From Portibacter lacus (lineage in GTDB: Bacteria; Bacteroidota; Bacteroidia; Chitinophagales; Saprospiraceae): DNA of 64,000 nt. Of this stretch, positions 54,733 through 63,991 are shown piece by piece. The stretch spans positions 124,001 through 188,000 of the forward strand of contig NZ_JAJNKA010000007.1 in assembly GCF_021533215.1 (NCBI RefSeq). Direction: 5' to 3'. The position numbers and the translations under genes are program-made. Below the pieces are notes generated by a model. It saw nothing but the letters and a program-made list of their open reading frames with translations. It was not told the origin of the DNA and made no database searches. Every line of letters starts with the position of its first letter. Position 1 is the stretch's first letter.

Positions 54733-56454
54733 TTAGTGTAGGTCTCTCTCAACTTTTGATCCTGAGCCCCCAACTAAAAAGTCTAGATCTGCTCCTTTAT
54801 CAGCTTGTTCTACATGATCGATATACATTCTAGCGTAACCTCTTGTAGCTATTGGTTCACTCGGTTTCCATTCTGATTGCCGTTTTTTGAGCTCCTCATC
54901 TGAAATGTCAAGATGTAACTTTCTATTTTCCACATCGAGTTCTATATAATCACCATTTTTGATAAGTGCAAAATTTCCACCAACTGTAGATTCAGGTGAA
55001 ACATGAAGAATGACGGTTCCATAAGCTGTACCGCTCATTCTACCATCTGATATACGAACCATATCCTTTACTCCTTTAAGTAAGAGCTTTTCTGGTAGAT
55101 CTACATTTCCAACTTCAGGCATTCCTGGATATCCTTTAGGTCCTACACCTTTCAGAACAATCACACTATTTTCATCAATGTCAAGATCTGGCAAGTCTAT
55201 TCGCTCATGATAATCTTCCATACTTTCGAAGACAACTGCTTTTCCTCTGTGTTTCATGAGCCTAGGACTTGCTGCGGATGGTTTGATCACAGCACCATTT
55301 TCACAGATATTACCTTTCAGGACTGCGATTCCAGCATTTTCTTGAAGCGGTTTGTCCTTAGTGAAGATGACATCTTGATCATAACATATCGCGTCTGCAT
55401 AATTCTCATTAAATGTTTTTCCATTCACTGTGATGATGTCACTATGTAGTATATTATTTAATTCTTTCATGATAACAGGTAGTCCTCCAGCATAGAAAAA
55501 ATCCTCCATGAGGTGTTTGCCAGATGGCATCAGATTCAGAAGAAGAGGTATGTTGCTTCCAATTTTATCAAAATCTTCGAGATTTAAATCTACTCCAATT
55601 CTGCCTGCGATTGCAGTCAAATGGATGATCAAGTTTGTCGATCCTCCGACTGCTGCATTTGTTATGATTGCATTTTCAAAAGCTTTTCTGGTCAATATTT
55701 TAGAAAGCGTTAAGTCTTCTCGAACCATGTCTACAATCCTTCGACCTGAAAGTTGTGCGAACATTTTCTTTCTAGAATCAGCAGCTGGAATCGATGAGAA
55801 TCCAGGAAGGGTTAATCCAAGCGCTTCGGACATCGTTCCCATAGTGGATGCGGTACCCATTGTATTACAATGTCCAATACTCCGTGCGGCACATGCTTCT
55901 GCTTCTGCAAAATCTGCTTCCGTATATTCCCCTGTTTTCTGCTTTTCCTTAATCATCCAGTTAAAAGAACCGGAGCCTATTTTTCCACCTCTAAAGCGAC
56001 CATTTAACATTGGCCCACCAGGAACAACAATAGTTGGTAAGTCTACGCTACATGCGCCCATAATGGTAGAAGGTGTAGTTTTATCACAGCCTGTAAGTAG
56101 CACAATCCCATCTAGAGGATTTGCTCGAATAGATTCCTCGGTATCCATACTGGCGAGGTTCCGAAAGAGCATGGTAGAAGGTTTCATGATGGTTTCTCCC
56201 AGAGACATTACCGGAAATTCTAACGGAAATCCTCCCGATTCTACGACGCCTCGTTTAACGACCTCTGCGAAATCTCGTAAATGACCATTGCAAGGTGTAA
56301 GTTCAGACCATGTATTGCAAATTCCGATGACCGGTTTTCCTCTAAAATAATCGTCTGGATATCCTTGATTTCTTAACCATGATCTGTGTACAAAGCCCAT
56401 TTTGTCATTGTTACCAAACCACTCACTACTTCGCAGCTTCTTTTTATCGCTCAT
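54733..56454 (-). CDS. IlvD/Edd-family aldonate dehydratase
   Basis: A 573-residue Fe-S dehydratase. Cluster-associated cysteines are in LTPCNGHL (C55), LLTGCDKTTP (C123) and GHCNTMGTAS; later RISDGRMSGTAYGT. The length and the RSSEWFGNND start fit the L-arabonate/D-xylonate dehydratase branch rather than dihydroxy-acid dehydratase of branched-chain synthesis. It should make 2-keto-3-deoxypentonate. First gene of the operon with GntP and FAH genes. Confidence 0.9.
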   Translation of the reverse strand: MSDKKKLRSSEWFGNNDKMGFVHRSWLRNQGYPDDYFRGKPVIGICNTWSELTPCNGHLRDFAEVVKRGVVESGGFPLEFPVMSLGETIMKPSTMLFRNLASMDTEESIRANPLDGIVLLTGCDKTTPSTIMGACSVDLPTIVVPGGPMLNGRFRGGKIGSGSFNWMIKEKQKTGEYTEADFAEAEACAARSIGHCNTMGTASTMGTMSEALGLTLPGFSSIPAADSRKKMFAQLSGRRIVDMVREDLTLSKILTRKAFENAIITNAAVGGSTNLIIHLTAIAGRIGVDLNLEDFDKIGSNIPLLLNLMPSGKHLMEDFFYAGGLPVIMKELNNILHSDIITVNGKTFNENYADAICYDQDVIFTKDKPLQENAGIAVLKGNICENGAVIKPSAASPRLMKHRGKAVVFESMEDYHERIDLPDLDIDENSVIVLKGVGPKGYPGMPEVGNVDLPEKLLLKGVKDMVRISDGRMSGTAYGTVILHVSPESTVGGNFALIKNGDYIELDVENRKLHLDISDEELKKRQSEWKPSEPIATRGYARMYIDHVEQADKGADLDFLVGGSGSKVERDLH

Positions 56455-56684
56455 TTGCTTTTTGGAGATTGTTTATAAGAGCTTCAATTTATGGAAAATT
56501 TGGCGATGTTAGTAAATGAGCGTGATTATATTTTGTGAAATTTTGATACTGTGATTTATTTATCGCTTGAAACAATGGAAGCTTGAAACAATAGATAGAT
56601 ATATACTATACATTATTATCCCTGGATAGGGCTAAATCTGGGGTCTTGCAATTAGTTTGGTAGGTATTATTAACTGCCGTCGTC

Positions 56685-57323
56685 CTAAAACATGATATGT
56701 TCAAGAATATCATACAATTCAGACTTTTCGTCCTCATTTGTATATGACAAGATAAAGGTAAGACTGAAGCCATTTATAACTGCTGTCATGTAGTCCTGAA
56801 CTATAGTGTTGCCTAGGTAGTCTACTTTAGCTTCCATTACATAAAATTCGATACTTCCTACTTGCTGCTGGAAAATATCTTTATCAAATGTATAGGGCAC
56901 TTGAGACTGTTGAAGTAATTTTTTTGAATGGAATAAGTAGTCGCTGCCTTTCTTAATTCCTGGAAAATTGATTGTATTTTCTGCAACAACAAGGAATGAT
57001 GGATTAAATTCAACTGGGGCGCCAACTTCATATTTGAATATTGTTAATAGATATGCTGTATTGACCATAGAAGCTTTCACCACAGATTTCAACATTTCGT
57101 CATCGCCCGCAACTATTTCGCCTCCAGTTTTAACTAAGCTATTCATCTGTCTTCTGTCTTGTATTACCCAAGTAGAATCGAAAGTAATCTCCATTTTAAA
57201 GAAGTCATTCTGGTATGAATCACTTTCTGTGGTACCGAAGTCAAAAGTTTCTGGAAAACTTTGGGCATTTGTGTGCCCATATAACAAGGTGAAAATAATG
57301 GTAAAACTTATAATTAACTTCAT
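56685..57323 (-). CDS. Hypothetical exported protein
   Basis: A 212-residue protein with a signal peptide (FTIIFTLLYGHTNAQ). Beta-rich, no Cys cluster or lipobox. Family not recognised. It lies alone between the dehydratase gene and the GreA-like gene. Confidence 0.55.
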   Translation of the reverse strand: MKLIISFTIIFTLLYGHTNAQSFPETFDFGTTESDSYQNDFFKMEITFDSTWVIQDRRQMNSLVKTGGEIVAGDDEMLKSVVKASMVNTAYLLTIFKYEVGAPVEFNPSFLVVAENTINFPGIKKGSDYLFHSKKLLQQSQVPYTFDKDIFQQQVGSIEFYVMEAKVDYLGNTIVQDYMTAVINGFSLTFILSYTNEDEKSELYDILEHIMF

Positions 57324-57424
57324 GCTTTATATGCTTGGATCTAGATATATTTAGATGCTATATTAGCCTATTTTATATGTCAATTTATTCTTATCAAGAT
57401 TTGCAACACTAAATAATACCGTAC

Positions 57425-57886
57425 TCAATTAATCTCTAAAATTATCATTTCGCTTCCATTAAAGTGAAAATGATCCCCTTTGGTTTTTCCAAGTAGTTGG
57501 GCTCCTATTGGTGAATTGATAGATACACAATAAAAAAGACCATCTTCCAGTCGGACTTTCCCGATGCCTACGGAAATAAAGTACGCTCCTTTGTTTGTAG
57601 AGACTAAACTTCCAAGAACCACCTTTTCTGATTTTTTATGAAGGTCAATTTTTAGCAAAACTTGTTGCACTTGATTGGCTTCGTAACGTTGTCTATTATT
57701 TTTGTCTTCTTCGAGTTGCATCATTGCTCTTCCTGTCTCGAATTTATCACCCGCACTGCTCTTCGTTTCGTTGTTCTTAGATTCTGCGATTGATTTAAGT
57801 GTTTTATCAATGGTAAGGAGTCTATCATCAATGTTCAGTTTACAAGCCTGAAAAAGTGAATCTTTTATTTGGAGTTTAGACTTCAT
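57425..57886 (-). CDS. GreA/GreB-like elongation-factor-family protein
   Basis: A 153-residue protein: an N-terminal helical coiled-coil (SSAGDKFETGRAMMQLEEDKN) and a C-terminal GreA-type domain with SPIGAQLLGKTKGDHF. Similar proteins are common in Bacteroidota and differ from the main GreA. Presumed transcription-related, cytoplasmic. It could bind RNA polymerase; this is not shown by sequence alone. Confidence 0.75.
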   Translation of the reverse strand: MKSKLQIKDSLFQACKLNIDDRLLTIDKTLKSIAESKNNETKSSAGDKFETGRAMMQLEEDKNNRQRYEANQVQQVLLKIDLHKKSEKVVLGSLVSTNKGAYFISVGIGKVRLEDGLFYCVSINSPIGAQLLGKTKGDHFHFNGSEMIILEIN

Positions 57887-58107
57887 TGGATACTGCTTTT
57901 ATCTACACTTATATTGATAGAACAATCATGTAATGATAACAGTAATTTTTGGTATTTGAAGAAATATGCAATAGTGTGAAATTGATATGAGTTTAATCAG
58001 ATTATCAAATGTTTACATCATTCAAACTTTAGCACCCCCTTTATCAAGAACTGTACTTAAAAGCAAATAAAGACTTATGAATTGACTAAAAAGACATTTT
58101 TAAGAGT

Positions 58108-58422
58108 TTACGGGAAAATCATTTGGCTTTCTTTACATCCAAAAACATTCAAGTCACCTTCTACTACAGTTGGGAATATTAAATATCCGCTTTTCTGTAT
58201 AACTTCAGCTGTATGTTTACCTTCTGGTAATTCAATTTCTACAAAGCTATTGCTATTCATATCCATTTCAAATTCACCATTGATGTATAGTAGATATGGG
58301 TTTGATGATATGTTTGTGAATCGAACTGTACCCTCTAAACATTCAGGTTCTTTCGTACAAGAACTAAAAATAAAAAATGAAAACAGTAGTAGTATTAAAG
58401 CTGATTTGGTGTATTTAGACAT
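58108..58422 (-). CDS. Small hypothetical lipoprotein
   Basis: A 104-residue protein with a clear lipoprotein signal (LFSFFIFSSCTKEPE) and a small beta domain (TVRFTNISSNPYLLYINGEF). Function unknown; resembles PEGA-like surface-layer domains only in general strand pattern. Confidence 0.65.
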   Translation of the reverse strand: MSKYTKSALILLLFSFFIFSSCTKEPECLEGTVRFTNISSNPYLLYINGEFEMDMNSNSFVEIELPEGKHTAEVIQKSGYLIFPTVVEGDLNVFGCKESQMIFP

Positions 58423-58627
58423 CTTTAATTTTTTTAATTGGTTAAAAATTTATTTCTAATTTCTTTATTGGGATTATAATTATAGACACTAAAGTTTGTA
58501 TAACGCCACTATGATTGATCATAATTTACCGCATCTCCTTTATCACGATAGTAATTTAAGAATGCAAGTATCCTAAATCGTTTATTTTTAAATTCTATCT
58601 CAAGGAAGAATTTAATGTTTTACGATA

Positions 58628-58831
58628 TCACACTTTCACCAATTCATATAGCATTTCATTCTGCTTTCTACTTACGGAATCAGGCGTCATTCTCAGTGCT
58701 TGATTTCTTAACCTTCTTAGAATTGGATTAGACAGATGTGCTACTTTACCAATTTTCCAGCTCGTCTTAACTACTCGATGTGCCTTTATATAGGCGTGTG
58801 CAGGTTTTTGGTGATTTTTGGATGACTTCAT
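58628..58831 (-). pseudogene. C-terminal remnant of a FAD-dependent monooxygenase
   Basis: The 67-codon frame ends with NPILRRLRNQALRMTPDSV and SRKQNEMLYELV, which resembles the C-terminal segment of FAD-dependent monooxygenases (UbiH/PHBH type). The FAD-binding N-terminus is absent; sequence upstream on this strand does not continue the family. So it looks like the tail of a deleted gene. A short plus-strand frame (58822-58959) overlaps its start. The assignment rests on a short segment. Confidence 0.5.
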
Positions 58832-58959
58832 TAGAAATTGAACAAAAGAAAATTGACAAAAAGTCTATTTTACATAATTTAGAAATCATTGTTCAAGCCA
58901 TCTATCCTTACTTAACAGAGAAAGGAAAAGCCGAGTATAAAAACCTAAATCGACGATAA
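58822..58959 (+). CDS. Possible 45-residue small protein or remnant
   Basis: An ATG-started frame on the plus strand (MTSLEIEQKKIDKKS ... EKGKAEYKNLNRR) with basic, helical composition. It overlaps the flavin-monooxygenase remnant by ten bases. No family seen and no convincing promoter. Could be the leftover of a deletion. Confidence 0.25.
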   Translation: MTSLEIEQKKIDKKSILHNLEIIVQAIYPYLTEKGKAEYKNLNRR

Positions 58960-58978
58960 TCCTTATAGTTCTAGCCTA

Positions 58979-59875
58979 CTAATCGAAATAACTATTCAAC
59001 TTGTTAATAATAGTGTCTAAGGCCATCTTTGCTTCCTTCATCACAGGTAAAAACGGCCAAACATGAATCATGTTTTCACTGTCGAATACTTCTAATTGCA
59101 CATCTGAATTTAGGAATTTTTCAACTGCCAATTTTTGATCTGGGTAAGTGATATCGCGTCCAGCCATGTACAAGATGGTTTCAGGAAATCCGGTAAAGTC
59201 ACCATAAAGTGGTGAAATAACTGGATCCTTAAGAACCTTCTCCCCAGCATACATTCGCTTCGCACTAATTATACCTTTCTTAGAAAGAATAGGATCTATC
59301 TGATCAATGGCATCTATTTCTGGATTTGTAAATGAAGCATCCATTACGGGCGAAACCATGATTATACTTCTAGGAAGATCTATTGAGTTCTGAATCAATC
59401 TCTGGGTTAAAGTAGCAATCAAAGTGCCTCCTGCTGAATCACCTATCAATACAATATCTTTTCCTTCAAATGTTTCTAAAGCTTTCCTGTAGACTTCATC
59501 AATATTAGCATTAACCTTTAGTACGTTGTGTTCAGGCGCTTTCGGGTAATCACACATCCAGATATCATATTGACTGCGTTTATGAATGGTTTTTATAATA
59601 TCCCAATGGTGTTTTGCTGGACCAGAAATGAATGCGCCTCCATGGAAAAAGATCAACAGTTTTTTAGATTTACCCGACTGCTTAACTTCTGTAATAGTCG
59701 TTTCAGATAAACTAAACTTTCGTACATTCTCGCCCTTGAAAAATTGACCTTTCGGATCATGCACATCTTCCTTCCTTATTTTCTCAAAATCAATCGGATC
59801 ACTACTAAAATCTTTTTTCAGCCCTTTGAGTTTAAGCACAAATAAAATAATGTAAAACGTAAAGCTTGGTTTCAT
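58979..59875 (-). CDS. Alpha/beta hydrolase (HSL/GDXG-type esterase)
   Basis: A 298-residue esterase. HGGAF at residues 78-82, nucleophile Ser147 in GDSAGG, and the C-terminal Asp/His (MAGRDITYPDQ; MIHVWPFLP) make a complete hormone-sensitive-lipase-type triad. The N-terminal helix (FYIILFVLKLKG) could be a membrane anchor or cap. Substrate: short-chain esters by family. A diverged copy of the dispersed repeat lies 116 bp upstream of the start. Confidence 0.87.
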   Translation of the reverse strand: MKPSFTFYIILFVLKLKGLKKDFSSDPIDFEKIRKEDVHDPKGQFFKGENVRKFSLSETTITEVKQSGKSKKLLIFFHGGAFISGPAKHHWDIIKTIHKRSQYDIWMCDYPKAPEHNVLKVNANIDEVYRKALETFEGKDIVLIGDSAGGTLIATLTQRLIQNSIDLPRSIIMVSPVMDASFTNPEIDAIDQIDPILSKKGIISAKRMYAGEKVLKDPVISPLYGDFTGFPETILYMAGRDITYPDQKLAVEKFLNSDVQLEVFDSENMIHVWPFLPVMKEAKMALDTIINKLNSYFD

Positions 59876-59985
59876 TCTCTAATTTTTAAAATAAACACCT
59901 CTAAATTTTTCTACTCTGCAAATTGCTAATAATAATTTCGGCATAATTGAAACAACCTCATAATCCATCCATTATATTGTTCCTG

Positions 59986-60007
59986 ATCTTTTAAACATTT
60001 ACCGTTA
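59986..60007 (+). repeat. Dispersed repeat, diverged copy 5
   Basis: GATCTTTTAAACATTTACCGTT aligns with the copy at 15993-16014 with three mismatches. It runs across the 3' end of the sulfatase gene (stop at 60005). Confidence 0.35.
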
Positions 60008-61834
60008 TACTTTTTTAACATATGCATAATAAGCAGATTGCTCATTTCCTTCACCATCGATCAGCCAGGCTTGAACTTCTGTCTGACCAGCAGGTAAATC
60101 TATAATAAATTCAGCACCTACTTCACTTCCTTCTACTGCCTTTTCAATAATTTGCGTACCAACTTTTAAGCGAACTTTAGTAACTGGAATTCCTTTTCCG
60201 GCTCCTTTTTTAATTGGTTTCCCATTCGTAGAAATATCACTATAAGCAGCTTCCGGTAATGCTGATGCAAGTGGTAAATTCACTTCTTTAGGCCATCGAC
60301 GAACATCGAAGTGGTATGGTCCTTCTTGGGAGATTTCAACGGGCCAGAAACCTATCGCTTTTTCACCAGCTAAAACATGGCTTTGATTCCAGCTATGAAC
60401 CTTAAGATCTTCCCTGATCCAACTGATCGAATTCAACCAAACTTCCTCTTGATATTCAGTTCCAATGATAGGTCTTGGGTATGGGTAGTCGTCCATCTGC
60501 AATTCATCCCAGTAGTCATCATATTTTTTAGATAATTCTGCAACGATATCTGGATACGCTTCAGCAACATTGTTTTTCTGCCCAGGATCAGCATTAATAT
60601 CGTAGAGCGCATTCTTATTAATAAGCCTCCACTGGTCGGTATAGACAATAATATTCTTATCCTTAATCTGTTTGTCTACAATGTTCTGAACATGATTTAT
60701 GATTACTCGATCTTCCCATTCCGTCTCTGGATTTTTTAACAAGGGCTCCAGACTACGTCCGTCTATAGCGAGATTACTTTTTTCTAAATTGTCCAAGTGG
60801 CAAATATTAATTAAGGTGGGTAAGAGATCTATATGTGCTGTAAACTTATCGATATCAACTGCCTTATTGAATCCGCCTGCAGGCCAATGAACAAAACAAG
60901 GCACTCGATGACCACCATCATACAATGAACCTTTCGAGCCTCTCATTCCATCGTTGAAAACATGAGTGCCATCAGAACTTCCATTATCCGTCAGAAAAAT
61001 GATGATGGTATTTTCATCTAGCTCATTGTCTGCTAAATATTGACGTAGTCTTCCTATGTTTTGATCTACTCTAGTAATCGATGCAAATAAATCCTTTGTA
61101 TCGCCCCATGGAACTGTCCGCATTTTAAAATCCATACCCTCATATTCTTCCCGCCATTCAGGAAGCACATTCATCGGCCCGTGAGGAACATTGGTTGCTA
61201 AGTAAATAAAAAATGGTTCGTCTTTGCTTTTTTCAATAAAATCAATGGTTTCATCAAAGAAAACATCAGTATTAAAGCCTTTGATCTTTTCCCACTTCCC
61301 ATTTCTGAGATAAGCATCATCCATTCGATCATTCCCCCAGTAATCATTAGCGGTCCCTACTCCACCATCTCCGATTCCTACCCATTCATCGAATCCTCTA
61401 TCCATCGGTCGGTATGGATAGTTATCACCAAGATGCCATTTTCCAAAATGTCCCGTATGGTATCCCGAAGCTTTAAAGTAATCAGCCATAGTTATTTCCT
61501 CTTTGGCGAGGTGGTTCCGAACATATACGGTAGAATGCACTTGAGTCCTATCAGACATTCTTCCAGTCATTAAGGCTGCTCTCGTCGGTGCACAAAAAGA
61601 ATTCACATGAAAGACAGTAAATCTCGTGCTTTCAGCATATAATTTGTCCAGATGAGGTGTTTTAATGTATGGATTACCGTGAGCTGCTAAATCTCCGTAT
61701 CCTTGATCGTCGGTCATGATAAGAATAACATTTGGCTTTTTAAATTTTTCATCATCCTGCGATGTAGACGAATGAAACAAAAAGACAATTACAATGAGGA
61801 TATTATATGGCGTTAAAATGTTCAAGTTTTTCAT
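60005..61834 (-). CDS. Secreted type I (formylglycine) sulfatase
   Basis: A 609-residue exported sulfatase. A signal peptide is followed by PNVILIMTDDQGYGDL (metal Asp pair) and the formylglycine motif CAPTR with Cys81, where Thr replaces the usual Ser. GKWHLGD and LTDNGSSDGTH complete the active site. The last 100 residues form a beta domain. It desulfates a sulfated carbohydrate or ester; needs a sulfatase-maturing enzyme, not found in this window. Suggests use of marine sulfated polysaccharides. Confidence 0.9.
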   Translation of the reverse strand: MKNLNILTPYNILIVIVFLFHSSTSQDDEKFKKPNVILIMTDDQGYGDLAAHGNPYIKTPHLDKLYAESTRFTVFHVNSFCAPTRAALMTGRMSDRTQVHSTVYVRNHLAKEEITMADYFKASGYHTGHFGKWHLGDNYPYRPMDRGFDEWVGIGDGGVGTANDYWGNDRMDDAYLRNGKWEKIKGFNTDVFFDETIDFIEKSKDEPFFIYLATNVPHGPMNVLPEWREEYEGMDFKMRTVPWGDTKDLFASITRVDQNIGRLRQYLADNELDENTIIIFLTDNGSSDGTHVFNDGMRGSKGSLYDGGHRVPCFVHWPAGGFNKAVDIDKFTAHIDLLPTLINICHLDNLEKSNLAIDGRSLEPLLKNPETEWEDRVIINHVQNIVDKQIKDKNIIVYTDQWRLINKNALYDINADPGQKNNVAEAYPDIVAELSKKYDDYWDELQMDDYPYPRPIIGTEYQEEVWLNSISWIREDLKVHSWNQSHVLAGEKAIGFWPVEISQEGPYHFDVRRWPKEVNLPLASALPEAAYSDISTNGKPIKKGAGKGIPVTKVRLKVGTQIIEKAVEGSEVGAEFIIDLPAGQTEVQAWLIDGEGNEQSAYYAYVKKV

Positions 61835-61960
61835 ATAGGTTGGTTAGAAATTTAGCCATTGGCTTTCTGTGCCGAATTTAATAAAAAACCAATAGCAATA
61901 TTAAAGAATGGAAAATGAAATCTGAACATTGCTTCATGCTAGCCAATGAAATGCTTCGAC

Positions 61961-62407
61961 CTAAATAGATTTTTTTTTCATATGAAGGATAGGATAAGGT
62001 TTTCCAGAAGAATCTAATGCTGAGCGACTGAATATCTCGAAACCACAATGTTCATAGAAACCAACTGCTAGTTTATTCTGTTCATTAACATCAACCTTCG
62101 TGACTTTTAGTTGATCTATGGCATAAGCTAACAAGGTTTTACCAATTCCTTTTCCGAAGTAGTTAGGATTAATAAACAACATTTCTAGATGCTGATCAGC
62201 AACACCCATAAATCCAATGATCTCTAGATTTTCGTTTCTTATACCTCTCAGTTCAACTGCATCTAAATAAGTGTTGAGAATAAGGGGTTTAAAATAGGCG
62301 ATATCCTCTTCCTGTAAAAAGTGGTGTGTGGCTCTTATTGAATCTTCCCATACCTTAACCAGCTTTGGGTATTCTTTTTTTTCTATTTCTTCAATTTTAT
62401 ATACCAC
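61961..62407 (-). CDS. GNAT-family acetyltransferase
   Basis: About 149 residues from a GTG at 62407 (VVYKIEEIEKKEYPKL ...). The GNAT signature is FGKGIGKTLLAYAIDQL, with ATHHFLQEEDI, MLFINPNY and GFYEHCGFEIF. Related GNATs start at the same place. The frame is open to an ATG at 62554, adding a 49-residue segment with a transmembrane-like stretch that is foreign to the family. Substrate unknown. Confidence 0.78.
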   Translation of the reverse strand: MVYKIEEIEKKEYPKLVKVWEDSIRATHHFLQEEDIAYFKPLILNTYLDAVELRGIRNENLEIIGFMGVADQHLEMLFINPNYFGKGIGKTLLAYAIDQLKVTKVDVNEQNKLAVGFYEHCGFEIFSRSALDSSGKPYPILHMKKKSI

Positions 62408-62642
62408 CTGATAAGGTAATTGTGTAGTTATTAAATGAATAGTATCTTGATAACAAGGATAAATAAAAATCGTTAATATCAAGATGAAATTGACCTGTAT
62501 TACACCTAGAATGACCGACTTTTTTCTAATTTTTCCATTTAATATGTAATACATATTAAGTTAAAAAAGTGCTAGGAATTAATTTTCCTTAGAATATTTT
62601 ATAACTTCATGATGTTATTATTTTAATAAAACAAATACAACC

Positions 62643-63797
62643 ATGGCACCCAGTTTAGAGCTGTATAAGCATTTAAGTCTTATAACTAGCTTTCTATCCA
62701 TTTCGCTTGGATTCTTTTTTGTTTTTATCAAGTCAAAGCATAACAGATCAAATGTATTTTTAGGTATTCTAATTTTATTATATTCTCTATACTTCTTACC
62801 GGGATTTTTTGATGCGCTTAATATATTAGATGATTTACCGCATGTCATAAGACTTAATTTCTTTTCAGGAATACTTATTGGACCATTTACATACTTATAT
62901 TGTAAATCTTCGATAGAAGCAGAACCTTTGACTTTTAAAAAGATAAGATTACATTTAGTACCTGCTGTAATTGGCTTCTTTTACTATCTCCCAATGTTAG
63001 CTAAATCTGGAGCTGAAAAAATGGAAGTCTACCATTCCATAATGGTCACAGGATTTACGCCTTCTCCAATTTGGATTTCACTTGGAATAGGATTGATTGC
63101 GGTGACATATACTGTGCTTTCTATTAGAATGATAATTAGATACTTGAATCATCTCAAGAAAACTAGATCTTCCATAGATCCATCATTTCATAGGTGGTTA
63201 TTATTTTTAAGCAGTACTTTATTAATTCCTATAGTAATAACAGTAATTACAAGATTGGTAGGTGCCACGACGCTACCTTTTCCTGTAGTTGTATTTGCAT
63301 TATCTTTACTTATTTTCATTATTTATGGTACTTTCTTACTACAACCTAAGTTTTTTGATAAGTTCCAATATCAGATTGATGATCAAGAGATCGAAGAAGT
63401 AAATAGTATCGAAAAATATCAAAACTCTAATCTTCAGAATAATCAAAAGTCGGAGTACTTAGAAAAGATTATCAAGTATATGGATTCTGAAAAGCCATAC
63501 TTAGATCCAGAACTCACTATTTTGCAATTTTCGAATACCGTAGATATTCCGACTTATTATGTATCTCAGATTATTAATGAGCAGCTAGAGTGCAATTTTA
63601 TTGATTTTGTTAATAGATATCGGATAGATGAAATTAAGGTAAAACTAGAAGATCCAAAACTTAATCATTTTAAGATTCTTAATCTAGCCTATGATTCTGG
63701 TTTCAATTCTAAAACTGCTTTTTATTATGCATTCAAAAAGCATGTTGACATGACTCCTGGTGCCTACAGAAAAGAAAATCAGCTATCTACTGCTTGA
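62643..63797 (+). CDS. Membrane-bound AraC-family transcriptional regulator
   Basis: A 384-residue regulator. About seven hydrophobic helices span residues 8-245, then a C-terminal AraC HTH pair (ELTILQFSNTVDIPTYYVSQIIN; HFKILNLAYDSGFNSKTAFYYAFK, MTPGAYRKE). It is a one-component membrane sensor type common in Bacteroidota. Divergent from the GNAT gene, with no gene near on its 3' side. Signal unknown. Confidence 0.88.
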   Translation: MAPSLELYKHLSLITSFLSISLGFFFVFIKSKHNRSNVFLGILILLYSLYFLPGFFDALNILDDLPHVIRLNFFSGILIGPFTYLYCKSSIEAEPLTFKKIRLHLVPAVIGFFYYLPMLAKSGAEKMEVYHSIMVTGFTPSPIWISLGIGLIAVTYTVLSIRMIIRYLNHLKKTRSSIDPSFHRWLLFLSSTLLIPIVITVITRLVGATTLPFPVVVFALSLLIFIIYGTFLLQPKFFDKFQYQIDDQEIEEVNSIEKYQNSNLQNNQKSEYLEKIIKYMDSEKPYLDPELTILQFSNTVDIPTYYVSQIINEQLECNFIDFVNRYRIDEIKVKLEDPKLNHFKILNLAYDSGFNSKTAFYYAFKKHVDMTPGAYRKENQLSTA

Positions 63798-63967
63798 AAT
63801 TCCTAAACCAAGGTTTTCTAAAACTTTTGATTCGCTTTTCATATGCTTACGTTTAAATTATTCTAAAAATACTTGTTTTAGGGGCTTAAAAGCATGTCCG
63901 CATTTAGCAATACGCACTTTAAACTCCATTTTATTATATAATTTTAGCATCGTTAAATTATAAGCCG

Positions 63968-63991
63968 CTTCTAAAAAGGAGGGTTTAGAAG
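63968..63991 (+). terminator. Possible terminator hairpin
   Basis: Perfect 8-bp inverted repeat CTTCTAAA / TTTAGAAG with an 8-nt loop (AAGGAGGG), followed by TTTATG. 170 bp after the AraC stop, so perhaps it belongs to a gene beyond the window. Confidence 0.35.

Noticed and set aside
55508-56284. Long open frame on the plus strand inside the IlvD/Edd gene
   Set aside because: It is antisense to a gene with clear Fe-S dehydratase motifs; composition is a codon shadow.
54733-56454. Dihydroxy-acid dehydratase of branched-chain amino-acid synthesis
   Set aside because: Neighbours are a GntP importer and a keto-deoxy-sugar-acid dehydratase, and no ilv or leu genes are close.
62408-62554. N-terminal extension of the GNAT gene as a true membrane anchor
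   Set aside because: Related GNATs start at the downstream GTG and the extension is unlike the family, but it cannot be excluded.
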